Shown in pieces: positions 44,317-53,758 of a stretch of DNA of 64,000 bases. Source of the stretch: Maritimibacter sp. (GTDB lineage: Bacteria; Pseudomonadota; Alphaproteobacteria; Rhodobacterales; Rhodobacteraceae); the NCBI GenBank assembly GCA_002695005.1, contig NZNT01000011.1, positions 26,128 to 90,127 on the forward strand, given 5' to 3'. Both the position numbers and the translations under genes were made by a program. The notes under the pieces were generated by a model that was not told where the DNA came from, ran no database searches, and saw nothing but the letters and a program-made list of their open reading frames with translations. Position 1 is the first letter of the stretch. Every line of letters begins with the position of its first letter.

Positions 44317-47300
44317 GTGGGCAGGTCCAGCTTCGGCAGCGCGTTCACGATCTTCATCGTCTCCAGGCTCACAGTGATGACGCGCTGGAACAGCTCCAGC
44401 GGGTAGGCGGGATTGTTCATGGTCTCGTTCGCATAATCGTTGGCGTCGTTGACGATGCCGCTGGCCTTGTCGGTCTTGACCACCTGGCGCTCCATCACCC
44501 ATTCCAGCGCGGGCTTGCCGTTGACGACGTAGTCGTAGGCCTCCAGCGGAATGTCGGTCATGGTGATGTTGGCGTTGTAGATCACTGTGGTCTTGTCCTT
44601 GTCGCGAGCCTTGCCGCCGAACTTCATCTTGGTGACGCGGTAGAAGGCCGCTGCGTCGCCCACGTTCCACAGCGCGGGGGTGCCCTGCTTGTAGGTGACG
44701 GGGTATGGCTCCACCGTCTCGTAGTTCACGTGCAGGTCGCCAAGGCGTCGCCCGGCGTCGGAGAAGGCCCGGAAGGCGGCGTAGGTCTTCATGCAGGGGA
44801 TGCGGGGCAGCTCCTTGGTCAGGTTGTCGGCATAGCGGTCGCGGTAGTCGTTCGAATGCAGCAGGCCGTAGACGTAGTAGAAGATGTCCTCCTTGGTAAT
44901 CTCCTCACCCGGATAGGCCGCCTGGAAATGCGCCAGCCCGGCATCGGTGACAGCGTCCCGGCGCTGGAGGCCGGAGGACTGGCCTTCGAAGAGGCCGCCG
45001 GGTTCCTCGTCCTGCTGGTCGTATAGGTAGAGGGGGAAGCATTGTGTGCCGCCGTCGGTTTGAAGTTCCGGCAGCACATTCATCATCAGCGCGAGATTGC
45101 CGTCGCCCGACCACCTTTGTTTCAACATGATGACGCGATTGTCGTCAGCTTGGGCCGGAAACATGCGGGGCAGTTCGCCGGTAACGTTGTTGAGGCCTCT
45201 ATCAAAATATGCCCATGTTTTCGAGAAGGGGCGATATAGCCCAGCCACAATCGCGTCTTTGGAGAAAACGAGTGGCTTATTCCGCAATAGGTCGTTTCGA
45301 AGTGCGCGAGTCCAGCTGATATTTCCGGCGTCGTAGTCAATGAGATCTTCGGCATCGATGTCGTGGCCGGCAAGGCGTTTCCGTTCGTTTTCATAGAACG
45401 CAATGGTGTCTTGAATGTTGTTCGCCAGCTTGGATTTCGAGAGGTTGAAGCACCATGCATCACGTCCTGTTTCCAATCCGCGTGAATAGCTGGCAAACAG
45501 GATTGGTTCGGACCTGTCCTTTTTGTCCCCGATTTTCAGGAAAGCTTCAAAGCTGGCATCGCGTTGGTTCAGCCAGTCGTTCTGGTCGTCCGGCGTGATC
45601 CGTTCCCATCCTTCCGCGTTGCTGATCCCCTTCACCGCGCCGAAGTCACGGATGATGGCCAGCTTCTGTTTCTGGTCGAGGTAGTCGCCGATTTCGTGGA
45701 AGAAGATTTGGCCATGCTCTGCCGCCGCCGGGTTCTTGACGAAGACGCTGATGGCGATCGGCGCACGACTGCCAGAGCCAAAGATCTTGCCGCCCTCTTT
45801 GCGTGACCGCTCCCCGCTGGTGCGCTGATTACCGCGAAGGTGGAAGATGTAGAGGTCCGTGAACTCCTCAGCCAGACAGGCCCTCATCCCGTCCGCCGCA
45901 TTGCCATTGACCCAGCCGGCGTTGGTGACGAAGGCCACAATCCCAGCATCGCCGATCCGATCGGAGGCCCAGCGGATCGCCCTGATGTAGCTGTCGTAGA
46001 GCGCGTTTTTGTTGGTGGCTGTGGAGCGCGCCGCATAGGTATCGCGCAAGCGCGCATCCAAGCCCGGATAACCCACATTGGCGTTGTTATCGTTGGCGCT
46101 GTTCTGCCCCGAGGAATACGGCGGGTTGCCCACGATCACCCGGATATCCAGCTCCTTCTGCCGGGTCCGGCGTTCGGAGTTGTCGGGCATGTAGAGCGCC
46201 AGCTCGTCGTCGCCCTCATACATCTGGAAGGTGTCGGTCAGGCAAATCCCCTCGAAGGGCACGTAGTCGTTCTTCTTGGCCTCGCCCTGGTAGACCGCCT
46301 CGATGTTGATCGCAGCGATGTAGTAGGCCAGCAGGACGATCTCGTTGGCGTGGATCTCGTGGCGATACTTGTGCTCCAGCTCCTCCGGCGCGATCAGGCC
46401 CGATTGCAGCAGCCGCGTGATGAAGGTGCCCGTGCCGGTGAAGGGGTCCATGATGTGGACGCCACGCGATCCGAGGGTTTGGCCGAAATGCTCCTGCAAC
46501 ATCTCGTTGACCGAGTGCAGGATGAAATCGACGATCTCGACCGGCGTGTAGACGATGCCCAGCTTCTCGGTCGTGCGGGGGAAGGCGTTGCGGAAGAACT
46601 TGTCGTAGAGCTCGACGATCAGGCGCTGCTTGGCCTGGGGATCGCTGATCCCGTGGGCGCGGTTGCGGACGCTGTCGTAGAACTTCTCGAGGTCGCGGGT
46701 TTCCTTGTCGATGCGGTTCTCGTCCAGCACGTCCAGCACCTGCTGCATGGCGCGGGAGACCGGGTTCTGGTCGGTGAACTGGTGCCCGGCAAAGAGCGCC
46801 TTGAAGACGGGACGTGTGATGAGGTGCTGGGCCAGCATCTCGACCGCGTCCTGTTCGGTGATGGAGTCGTTCAGGTCGTCCCGCAGTTCGGCAAGGAAGC
46901 CGTCGAAGGCCTTGCGGGCGTTGGTGTCGGGTTCCGCCAGGATGCCGGTGATGCGCGAGATGTGGCGCTGCGCGATCTCGGCGATGTTGGTAGCCCAGTC
47001 TTCCCAGTAGTCGCGGGTGCCGCACTTCTTGACGATCTTGGCCATGATGGCCCGGGAGAACTCGTCGATGAACAACTCGCCCTGCGTCGCGATCGGACCG
47101 GAGGTGGTCGGGTCCTGTTCCACGCCACCTTGACCTAGGTTGCTCGTCGGCTGCGCCTTGCGCGTGGGAAGCTCGGTCACCTCATGGGTGATCGACTTCA
47201 GCTCCTCGGACTCGGGGGTGATGCCGACGATCTCGATCCGGTCAGAGACGTCCTGGCCTAGGGACGCCTGGTTGATCGTGCCGTCGAAGCGCTCGTCGTG

Positions 47301-49196
47301 GGCGCGCAGGGCGTTGAGGATCTGCCAGACGACGCGGTAGCGCTCGTTGTCCTTGAGGGCCACCTCGGGCTCCACCCCGGCGGGCACGCCGACCGGGAGG
47401 ATGACGTAGCCCATTTTCTTGCCTTCGGCACGCCGCATGACGCGTCCAACGGACTGCACCACGTCGATGAGTGACTTCCGGGGGTGCAAGAACATGATCG
47501 CGTCGAGCGAAGGCACATCGACGCCTTCAGACAGGCAGCGCGCGTTCGTCAGGATGCGTGCGGTATCACGTCCCGCATCGTCTTTGAGCCAGTCGAGGAG
47601 CTGGTTGCGCGATTTGGCGTTGAAGGTGCCGTCGACATGCTCGATCTCGATCCCCAACCGACCGGGAACGGCAGCTTCCTCGTCTTCGAACAGCAGGTCT
47701 TCGCCAAGGTATTCCGACACGACCGCCGAGAACTCGTCGCGGACCAGCTTAGACGCGGCGATGCTCTTGCAGAAGGCGAGGCCACGTTTCATCGGGTTCG
47801 GATCGAATGAGATGTCCTCCTTGAGATCCTGCTTCGTGAGCGCCTTGTAGCACCCGATGATCTTGGTCGCGTCGTCCAGGTCGAGCTCGGAGTTCGCGTC
47901 CGCCAGGCGTTTCTGGACATTCGCGCTGACGAGACCCTCGTCCATGGCGAGGACGATCACCTTGTAGTCGGTCAGCAGGCCTTGCTGGACGGCCCAGCCG
48001 AAACCCTTGTGGAGCAGCGTTTTGCCATACAGCGTCTCGTCATCCATCGAGGCGAGCACGGCTGCCTCCTCGTCGGCCTTGGTCTTGACTGCGTCGCCGA
48101 AGATCCGCGGTGTAGCGGTCATGTAAAGGCGCTTGCGCCCTTTGACGTAGTTGTCGTCGTGAATCCGAACGAAGTTCGAGTCCTGCTCGCCGGCGAGCGT
48201 CGCACCGGTGGTGCGGTGCGCCTCGTCGCAGATGATCAGGTCGAAATCGGGTAGCCCAGCCTTCTGGGCGTCATCAAGGACGCCAATCGACTGGTAGGTG
48301 GAGAAGACCACGGTCATGCGCTCTGCATCGCCAGGCGCAGCTTCTTGGATCAGCTTTTCTGGTTTCGTCGTCGCAGGGAAGGCCAGGTCGTGCGCGTCGA
48401 TTTCCGCAGTGTCGTCCTGGCTCACGCGGCGCTTGCCGACCTGAGAGTCCGAGCAAACTGCATATGACCGCAGGGGTGTATCGGTGTCGTTGGTCCACTC
48501 ACGGACCGTCTGGGACATCAACGCCAGCGACGGCACCATGAAAAGCACCCGACCTCCTCTTCCGACGAGGTCTTCAGCTATCTTCAAAGAGGTGAAGGTC
48601 TTGCCCGTGCCGCAGGCCATGATGAGCTTGCCGCGGTCGGCGTCTGCGAGACTAGCGCGGACCGCTTCAACCGCCTCGACTTGGTGAGGACGCAGCACTT
48701 TCTTCTCTGCGAGAACGGCCTCGCCTTTGACGCCAAAAAGCGACCAGTCGATCCGGCTCTCTCGCAAATGAGAAAGTGAGATCCTGACAACCGGGATGGA
48801 TTGACCAGAGATCATCTCCTCAGCGTTTTTACCCCATTCGCCTTCCGTGGTGTCTACAACCACACGGCGCTTGAATGGATCTTTTCCAGACGCGGAGATG
48901 AAGCTGTCGATGTCGCGCTTTTGTATGCGGTGATCTGCAGAGTAGAACTTGCACTGAATGGCAGCGAAGCCGTCTTCATTGCGAAGCTCTGCAACAAGGT
49001 CGATGCCCACATCGGTCCCCGACCATCCGTTCTCGGCGGCCCACTCAGTCCAGCTCCAAATCCGCGAGTATTCTTCCGCCTGCACTGGGTCAACGGCGAG
49101 GTATGACGCAATCAAGCGTTCGAAGTATGTTCCTTTTTCTCGCTCCGTAGCTGCCGACTGACGATATGTGGTTAGAAGGTCATCGAGAGCGCACAT
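44313..49196 (-). CDS. type ISP single-polypeptide restriction-modification enzyme
   Basis: This 1627-residue protein has the full LlaGI/LlaBIII-like order. An Mrr-type nuclease comes first (D65 in GIDLV, Q81-x-K83 in QCK). An SF2 translocase follows with Walker A GTGKT (196-200), DEAH (324-327), TATP (360-363) and Q581-x2-GR. A helical coupler is next, then an N6-adenine methyltransferase with motif I DPFTGTGTF (917-925) and NPPY (1024-1027). The C-terminal target-recognition region starts after about 1200. One protein would methylate host sites on one strand and cleave unmodified DNA after translocation and collision. No separate specificity gene is needed. The start at 49196 gives the usual nuclease N-terminus. 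Confidence 0.93.
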   Translation of the reverse strand: MCALDDLLTTYRQSAATEREKGTYFERLIASYLAVDPVQAEEYSRIWSWTEWAAENGWSGTDVGIDLVAELRNEDGFAAIQCKFYSADHRIQKRDIDSFISASGKDPFKRRVVVDTTEGEWGKNAEEMISGQSIPVVRISLSHLRESRIDWSLFGVKGEAVLAEKKVLRPHQVEAVEAVRASLADADRGKLIMACGTGKTFTSLKIAEDLVGRGGRVLFMVPSLALMSQTVREWTNDTDTPLRSYAVCSDSQVGKRRVSQDDTAEIDAHDLAFPATTKPEKLIQEAAPGDAERMTVVFSTYQSIGVLDDAQKAGLPDFDLIICDEAHRTTGATLAGEQDSNFVRIHDDNYVKGRKRLYMTATPRIFGDAVKTKADEEAAVLASMDDETLYGKTLLHKGFGWAVQQGLLTDYKVIVLAMDEGLVSANVQKRLADANSELDLDDATKIIGCYKALTKQDLKEDISFDPNPMKRGLAFCKSIAASKLVRDEFSAVVSEYLGEDLLFEDEEAAVPGRLGIEIEHVDGTFNAKSRNQLLDWLKDDAGRDTARILTNARCLSEGVDVPSLDAIMFLHPRKSLIDVVQSVGRVMRRAEGKKMGYVILPVGVPAGVEPEVALKDNERYRVVWQILNALRAHDERFDGTINQASLGQDVSDRIEIVGITPESEELKSITHEVTELPTRKAQPTSNLGQGGVEQDPTTSGPIATQGELFIDEFSRAIMAKIVKKCGTRDYWEDWATNIAEIAQRHISRITGILAEPDTNARKAFDGFLAELRDDLNDSITEQDAVEMLAQHLITRPVFKALFAGHQFTDQNPVSRAMQQVLDVLDENRIDKETRDLEKFYDSVRNRAHGISDPQAKQRLIVELYDKFFRNAFPRTTEKLGIVYTPVEIVDFILHSVNEMLQEHFGQTLGSRGVHIMDPFTGTGTFITRLLQSGLIAPEELEHKYRHEIHANEIVLLAYYIAAINIEAVYQGEAKKNDYVPFEGICLTDTFQMYEGDDELALYMPDNSERRTRQKELDIRVIVGNPPYSSGQNSANDNNANVGYPGLDARLRDTYAARSTATNKNALYDSYIRAIRWASDRIGDAGIVAFVTNAGWVNGNAADGMRACLAEEFTDLYIFHLRGNQRTSGERSRKEGGKIFGSGSRAPIAISVFVKNPAAAEHGQIFFHEIGDYLDQKQKLAIIRDFGAVKGISNAEGWERITPDDQNDWLNQRDASFEAFLKIGDKKDRSEPILFASYSRGLETGRDAWCFNLSKSKLANNIQDTIAFYENERKRLAGHDIDAEDLIDYDAGNISWTRALRNDLLRNKPLVFSKDAIVAGLYRPFSKTWAYFDRGLNNVTGELPRMFPAQADDNRVIMLKQRWSGDGNLALMMNVLPELQTDGGTQCFPLYLYDQQDEEPGGLFEGQSSGLQRRDAVTDAGLAHFQAAYPGEEITKEDIFYYVYGLLHSNDYRDRYADNLTKELPRIPCMKTYAAFRAFSDAGRRLGDLHVNYETVEPYPVTYKQGTPALWNVGDAAAFYRVTKMKFGGKARDKDKTTVIYNANITMTDIPLEAYDYVVNGKPALEWVMERQVVKTDKASGIVNDANDYANETMNNPAYPLELFQRVITVSLETMKIVNALPKLDLPT

Positions 49197-49530
49197 AACA
49201 ACTTCCGAGAAATTACGTTTCAAAAACAACCGTATGCACAAGTGAGATGCTCGACAACCCGCGCCGCACATTTAACATCGAGAACTGATCGTAGATCATT
49301 TTTTCGATCCGTTCGCATGCAGCGAGGGCCTCGCAACGAGGCGAAGAGCCCTGCCTTCGGTTACCGCATTTTCGAAGCGCTCCCAGATGATCGTCGCGTC
49401 GGCCACCAGTGAAAATCTTAAACGAGAAACAGACGCCACGAACACGATCTCTCCCGCCGCAAATCCCCAATGACCCCTCGCTATAACAAACACATGCAGC
49501 ACGCGCTGCGCGATATCAGCGAGGAAGAAC
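49197..49530. other. divergent spacer between the restriction enzyme and the HTH regulator
   Basis: This 334-base gap must hold the promoters of both divergent genes. It is more A/T-rich than its surroundings. A small hairpin TGATC-GTA-GATCA (49286-49298) is followed by six T (49299-49304). I see no convincing gene in it. Confidence 0.5.
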
Positions 49531-49932
49531 ATGACCACGAAACCGCACGAGCACACCGAACTGGCGAAATATGTCGAGCGCCGGGTTCTCGAATTGAAAT
49601 CGAAAAAGACCCAGGCCGACATCGCCTCCCAGGCAGGCTATGTGAACCAGAACATGATCACTATGATCAAGCAGGGACGCTCAAAGGTCGCTCTTGATCG
49701 TATACCGGCGCTCGCAGGGGCTCTCGAATGCGACGCGGCCTACCTCATGCGTCTCGCGCTCGAGCAGGCCATAGGGGGCACTGCAGCGGCGACGCTCATC
49801 GAGGTGTTCGGAGAGCCAATCACGGCCAACGAACAGGCTTGGTTGCGGGAAATTCGGTCCGCCTCTGGACATGCCGACCCTAGGCTGACGGTGCGCTCGC
49901 AGGCGGCGCTCCGCACCATCTTCGGGAAGTGA
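49531..49932 (+). CDS. XRE-like HTH regulator with separate C-terminal domain
   Basis: This 133-residue protein has a helix-turn-helix at about residues 26-50 (TQADIASQAGYVNQNMITM, followed by IKQGRS). A CDAAYLMRLALEQ segment follows, and then a second small domain at 97-131 with NE..WLR..R near its start. An AGGAAG site lies before the ATG. It is divergent from the restriction enzyme, where controller proteins often sit. The next, 48-codon gene repeats its C-terminal domain. Confidence 0.8.
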   Translation: MTTKPHEHTELAKYVERRVLELKSKKTQADIASQAGYVNQNMITMIKQGRSKVALDRIPALAGALECDAAYLMRLALEQAIGGTAAATLIEVFGEPITANEQAWLREIRSASGHADPRLTVRSQAALRTIFGK

Positions 49933-49936
49933 CCTC

Positions 49937-50083
49937 ATGAGGAATGACGAGACAAAGGTGCTCACCCAGAATGAGCGGGACTGGTTGCGGTTCCTACGCG
50001 ATATTGGGAATGGCCGGGATGTCGCGATTACGTTGCGCAGGGTGCAACTGCTCAGGCGGGTGTGTCGTCCGAAGCTGGACTGA
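49937..50083 (+). CDS. 48-aa microprotein duplicating the regulator's C-terminal domain
   Basis: The reading frame begins five bases after the regulator stop, with GGAAG eight to ten bases before its ATG. Residues 9-43 align without gaps to residues 97-131 of the regulator, with 12 identities by eye including T-x-N-E, W-L-R, D, T-x-R and L-R. It has no DNA-binding domain. It could bind the regulator through the shared domain. It is too short for usual gene finders. Confidence 0.65.
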   Translation: MRNDETKVLTQNERDWLRFLRDIGNGRDVAITLRRVQLLRRVCRPKLD

Positions 50084-50110
50084 TGTCCGTGTGGTGGCGA
50101 AGCTGAAGCG

Positions 50111-51469
50111 TTAAGGTGTGGCGTTCACTTCCAAAGCCCAATCGCGGGCGTATTCTCGGAGAACATCCAGCTTCGAGACCTGAGGCGCACGGATCGAATG
50201 AACAGGCATAGCGTGCCGATCGACGAGGAGGGATGCCCCGATGCTCGTGCCGGTAGCGGAATGCGATAATCGCACCGGGCGGCCGGTGGCGGCGTTGAGC
50301 ATCGCAACGTAGTTTCCGTTGCGCGCAAATGGCCCCTCAACGATGATCGGCCCCGCCGCTCCGACCATCGACAGGCATTCGCGCGTCATCAGGGCCAGAT
50401 ACCACGAAAGGGCGACGCCCTTTTCGCCGGGGGTCATTTCGGACCTGTTCCATCCTCCCGGTCGGTGGGGGAATGGGCCGGAACCAGCTTGGACAGAAGG
50501 GAGCAAAAAGAGGCGCTGCTTCAGAACGCGCACTACGTCTGCAGAGCTCGGTTCGCCGATTTCCATTCTGATATGCTCGAACTCGCGACCCCCCATGAAG
50601 CGGGCGCTTGGAGTCGGATCGCCTAAGCCGTTCACGTTTATCAGGGTGTCTCGGGTGGGATCGAGCATGACTGGCGCGCCTCCGATCGCCATCGAAATCA
50701 CCCACGTCCCGGTGGACACGACCGAGAAGGGGCCGTCCATCTGGCGTAGGTGCGGAAGCAGCGACGCGTTTGAGTCATGGATGCCGGACATGACCGGTGT
50801 CGTCGCAGCAACCCCGGTTGCTTCGGCGATCCCGGGCAGGATCGTGCCGGCGACATCGCTCGCCAAGGCTATGGGAGCCATCTTTTCAGTGATGCCGAGC
50901 GCTTCGACCAAATGAGAAAACCGCGCCGCATGCGGGTTCCATAGGTCGGTATGACATCCAAGCGACGTGAGTTCGTTTGCGAAGTGCCCAGTCAGCCGGC
51001 CCGACCAGTATTGCGGATAGCTCACCACCTGGGCGACACGGCCGCGCAGCCCCGCTTGCGTCTCGAGCAGCCAGTGAAGCTGAGCACCGGCGTTCAGGCC
51101 CATGGGAAGACGTGGGGACCCAGTCTCGGAGAAATCCGGCCTAAGCGCGTCGTAGGCTTCGGCCAATTCCTCCGGTCCAGTGAACTCGTAATCCATCACT
51201 GGTGTGGCGAGGTCGCCGTTGGCGTCGAGCAACACGAAAGTCGCGCCGTGGGTCGTGATGCTGATCCGATCGATGCCGTGGTCGGCCTCCAGGACCGACA
51301 GACTGTCGAGGAGGAAGGTCCAGATCCCCTGCACATCGAAATGGGGATAGGGCGGCCCGGGTCGCACGGTGTTGGACCGCGTCACCACCGCAAGTTCGCT
51401 CATGGTGTCAGTGTCGACCAGCGCCACCTTGGCGTTGGTCTTGCCTATGTCGAGAACCGCGACATGCAT
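50111..51469 (-). CDS. rhaK: rhamnulokinase of the rhizobial RhaK type
   Basis: This 452-residue FGGY-family sugar kinase opens with the phosphate-1 motif VAVLDIGKTNAKVAL and has the phosphate-2 STGTWVISM near residue 250. The adenosine region is VEGPFARNGNYVAMLN near 378. It would phosphorylate rhamnulose. In rhizobia RhaK is also needed for transport by the Rha ABC importer. The ATG overlaps the end of the mutarotase gene (TGATG). It is the last gene of the minus-strand operon. Confidence 0.9.
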   Translation of the reverse strand: MHVAVLDIGKTNAKVALVDTDTMSELAVVTRSNTVRPGPPYPHFDVQGIWTFLLDSLSVLEADHGIDRISITTHGATFVLLDANGDLATPVMDYEFTGPEELAEAYDALRPDFSETGSPRLPMGLNAGAQLHWLLETQAGLRGRVAQVVSYPQYWSGRLTGHFANELTSLGCHTDLWNPHAARFSHLVEALGITEKMAPIALASDVAGTILPGIAEATGVAATTPVMSGIHDSNASLLPHLRQMDGPFSVVSTGTWVISMAIGGAPVMLDPTRDTLINVNGLGDPTPSARFMGGREFEHIRMEIGEPSSADVVRVLKQRLFLLPSVQAGSGPFPHRPGGWNRSEMTPGEKGVALSWYLALMTRECLSMVGAAGPIIVEGPFARNGNYVAMLNAATGRPVRLSHSATGTSIGASLLVDRHAMPVHSIRAPQVSKLDVLREYARDWALEVNATP

Positions 51470-51783
51470 CAGCGCATATGGAACATGGGCACGAGGTCAT
51501 GGGCCAACGGTTCGTTGTCGGGGTTTGTTTCCATCACATCCGCCATGTGGGCCCACCAGCGTTGCATGATCTCGGTCTGCGGCAGGTTATCCATCCCGTG
51601 CTCGTCCGTGCGCCAAAGCACAGCGAAGAGGATATCTGTCTCATCGTCCAGGAAGATCGAGTAATCCGACACGCCCGCTTCGTGCAAAAGGACGACGAGC
51701 TCCGGCCAGATCTTGTCATGGCGTCGCTTGTATTCGGCGGCCATGCCGGGATTGAGCTTCATCTTGAACGCATGCTTGTTCAT
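51469..51783 (-). CDS. rhaM: L-rhamnose mutarotase
   Basis: This 104-residue dimeric alpha/beta-barrel protein interconverts alpha- and beta-L-rhamnose. The motifs [25 protein letters not shown] and FAVLW...[19 protein letters not shown] are typical of RhaM (RhaU in rhizobia). It lies between permease and kinase with one-base overlaps on both sides. Confidence 0.95.
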   Translation of the reverse strand: MNKHAFKMKLNPGMAAEYKRRHDKIWPELVVLLHEAGVSDYSIFLDDETDILFAVLWRTDEHGMDNLPQTEIMQRWWAHMADVMETNPDNEPLAHDLVPMFHMR

Positions 51784-52772
51784 CACGCCCTCCACTTCGC
51801 CCAGAGGCGGGGCAACGCGATGACCCCGATCAGCATGAGGCCGATGAAGATCGACATGACAATGCCCGGCACGTTCAGAAGGCCGAGTCCGAACGTCACG
51901 AGTCCCATGACGAAGGCTGCGATCACCACGCCGGGAATGGACCCTGAACCACCGAGGATCGATACGCCGCCGAGCACGACCATCGTCACCACTTCGAGCT
52001 CCCAGCCGAAAGCGATGGAGGGACGCGTCGAGCCGAGCCGAGAGGTCAAGCAAATCGCCGCGACGCCTGACATGAGTCCGGTGAGCAGGAACAGGATGAA
52101 CTTGACCCGCGCCACCCGGATGCCCGAAAACGACGCGGCGGTCGCGTTATTGCCTATGGTATAGACCGTGCGGCCGAAATTCGTGCAGTGCAGGACGACA
52201 TAGTAAATCACTGCGAGAACCGCGAAGAGCACGAATTCGAACGACAATACCCACCAAACATAACCTTGCCCAAAGAAGGCGAAGTCGGCCGGATACCCCC
52301 GGAAGGCGCCATCGCCCAGGATGATGTAACTGATCCCGCGAAATAGGCTCATGGTGCCGATGGTCACCACGATCGACGGAAGGCCCATAATGGTCACAAG
52401 AACCCCGTTGAACGCCCCGGCAGCCAGGCCGGTGGCGAGTCCGACAAGGACAAGGTCGAAAGTGCCTGCCCCGACCTGCGCCGCAGCCCCCATCGCCGTG
52501 GAGGCGAGCGCTATGATCGCGGCCACAGACAGATCAATCTCGCCCGAGATGATCAGCAGCGCCATTGCGAATGCGATCATCGCTTTCTCGGTGAAGTTGA
52601 ATGTGGCGTCTGACAGGTTCCACGCATTCAGAAAGTAGGGCGAGGCGAAGCTGTTGGCGATGAAGATCAGGATCGCTACGCCAAGGAGCAGAACTTCCCA
52701 GCTCCTGAGAGCTCTGGCTGCGCTGGATTGCAGCCGATCGGGAATTTGGCGGGCGGTTGTTACGTCACTCAT
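51783..52772 (-). CDS. rhaQ: rhamnose ABC transporter permease RhaQ
   Basis: This 329-residue inner-membrane permease of the ribose/AraH (BPD_transp_2) family has about nine to ten helices. The [15 protein letters not shown] motif (near 92) and the [15 protein letters not shown] block (near 270) are typical of the family. The start is MSDVTTARQ at 52772, in an ATGA overlap with the second permease gene. It pairs with RhaP in the membrane. Confidence 0.92.
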   Translation of the reverse strand: MSDVTTARQIPDRLQSSAARALRSWEVLLLGVAILIFIANSFASPYFLNAWNLSDATFNFTEKAMIAFAMALLIISGEIDLSVAAIIALASTAMGAAAQVGAGTFDLVLVGLATGLAAGAFNGVLVTIMGLPSIVVTIGTMSLFRGISYIILGDGAFRGYPADFAFFGQGYVWWVLSFEFVLFAVLAVIYYVVLHCTNFGRTVYTIGNNATAASFSGIRVARVKFILFLLTGLMSGVAAICLTSRLGSTRPSIAFGWELEVVTMVVLGGVSILGGSGSIPGVVIAAFVMGLVTFGLGLLNVPGIVMSIFIGLMLIGVIALPRLWAKWRA

Positions 52773-53758
52773 GCCTGTGCTCCATGTGCTTGCGCCCGAC
52801 GCAGGATGATGCGGCCCTTGGCCTTCGCGCTTCTCGCGTTGAACGCCACCGCAGTGATTATCGCAGCGCCGGAAATGGCCATCTGCCAGAATGGCGAAAT
52901 ATCCACGACCGGCAGCGCGTTCTTCACGATTCCGAGAAAGAGCGCGCCGAGGATCGTCCCCAGGATCGTGCCTGCGCCTCCGGCGATCGAGATGCCCCCG
53001 ATGACGCAGGCCGCGACGACCTCGAGCTCGAAACCGCCTGCGATGTCCACGTAGGCCACCGCGTAGCGCGCGACCCAGAGATACCCGGTTAGACCTGCGA
53101 GCGCTCCTGAAATAACGAATGCCCAGAATTGCGTCTTGCCCACGTCGATGCCGGTATAGACCGCCGCATGCGGGTTGCCGCCCACGGCGTAGAAGGACCG
53201 GCCCAGCGGCGTGCGTGCGATCATGAGAATGAACAGTCCTGCGACAACGACGGCGAACCATGCCAGCACGGGCAGCCCCATGATCGATGTGCGCGGAAAG
53301 CCGGTGAAGGCCGGGCTCATCTCGTGGGCGTTGACCCATTCGCCATTGGAGATAAGGAAGATGATGCCGCGGTAGATCGTCATGGTGCCCAGTGTCACGA
53401 CGATGGGCGGGATGGCGAGCTTCCACACCAGAATGCCGTTGAACGCGCCCATGATCGCTCCAAGACCTACGGCGACGGCGAGGATCATGATCACAGGCAC
53501 GCCCGGCATTGCTGCGTTCAGCATCGCGCAGACCATGCCGGTCAACGCAAGGTTCGCCGCCACCGACAGGTCGATGCAGCGCGTGAGGATCACCACGGTC
53601 TGGCCCAGTGCCAGAAGCAGCAGCGGCGAGGTGTCGGTGAAAACGCGCGCGAGGTTGGCGGGCGCAATGAAGCCGGGAAAGCGGCTGGCGATCAGCGCAA
53701 GGAGCACGAGGATTGCGCCTGCGAGAATTGCCTCGCGTGATTTCAGGAATACCATCAT
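52769..53758 (-). CDS. rhaP: rhamnose ABC transporter permease RhaP
   Basis: This 329-residue permease is of the same family and length as RhaQ, with the CIDLSVAANLALTGMV motif near 62 and GISIAGGAGTILGTI near 250. Both motifs stand where the partner has them, so the pair forms a heterodimer. It overlaps the ATPase gene upstream and rhaQ downstream. Confidence 0.92.
   Translation of the reverse strand: MMVFLKSREAILAGAILVLLALIASRFPGFIAPANLARVFTDTSPLLLLALGQTVVILTRCIDLSVAANLALTGMVCAMLNAAMPGVPVIMILAVAVGLGAIMGAFNGILVWKLAIPPIVVTLGTMTIYRGIIFLISNGEWVNAHEMSPAFTGFPRTSIMGLPVLAWFAVVVAGLFILMIARTPLGRSFYAVGGNPHAAVYTGIDVGKTQFWAFVISGALAGLTGYLWVARYAVAYVDIAGGFELEVVAACVIGGISIAGGAGTILGTILGALFLGIVKNALPVVDISPFWQMAISGAAIITAVAFNARSAKAKGRIILRRAQAHGAQA

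Larger units (their letters stand above)
42107..50083 (+). mobile_element. putative genomic island at tRNA-Ser(GCT), right end not resolved
   Basis: A tyrosine integrase, a type ISP restriction-modification enzyme, small unknown genes and an HTH regulator follow a tRNA gene, which is the standard arrangement of an integrative island. The right boundary given here is only the last clearly accessory gene. I searched by eye for a second copy of the tRNA 3' end (GGTTCGAATCCC) to the end of the window and saw none. The island may therefore continue through the rhamnose genes or have lost its right end. Confidence 0.5.

Noticed and set aside
49213..49622. Short minus-strand frames upstream of the restriction enzyme gene
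   Set aside because: They have no ribosome site or family likeness, and one runs antisense into the HTH gene; most likely promoter DNA.
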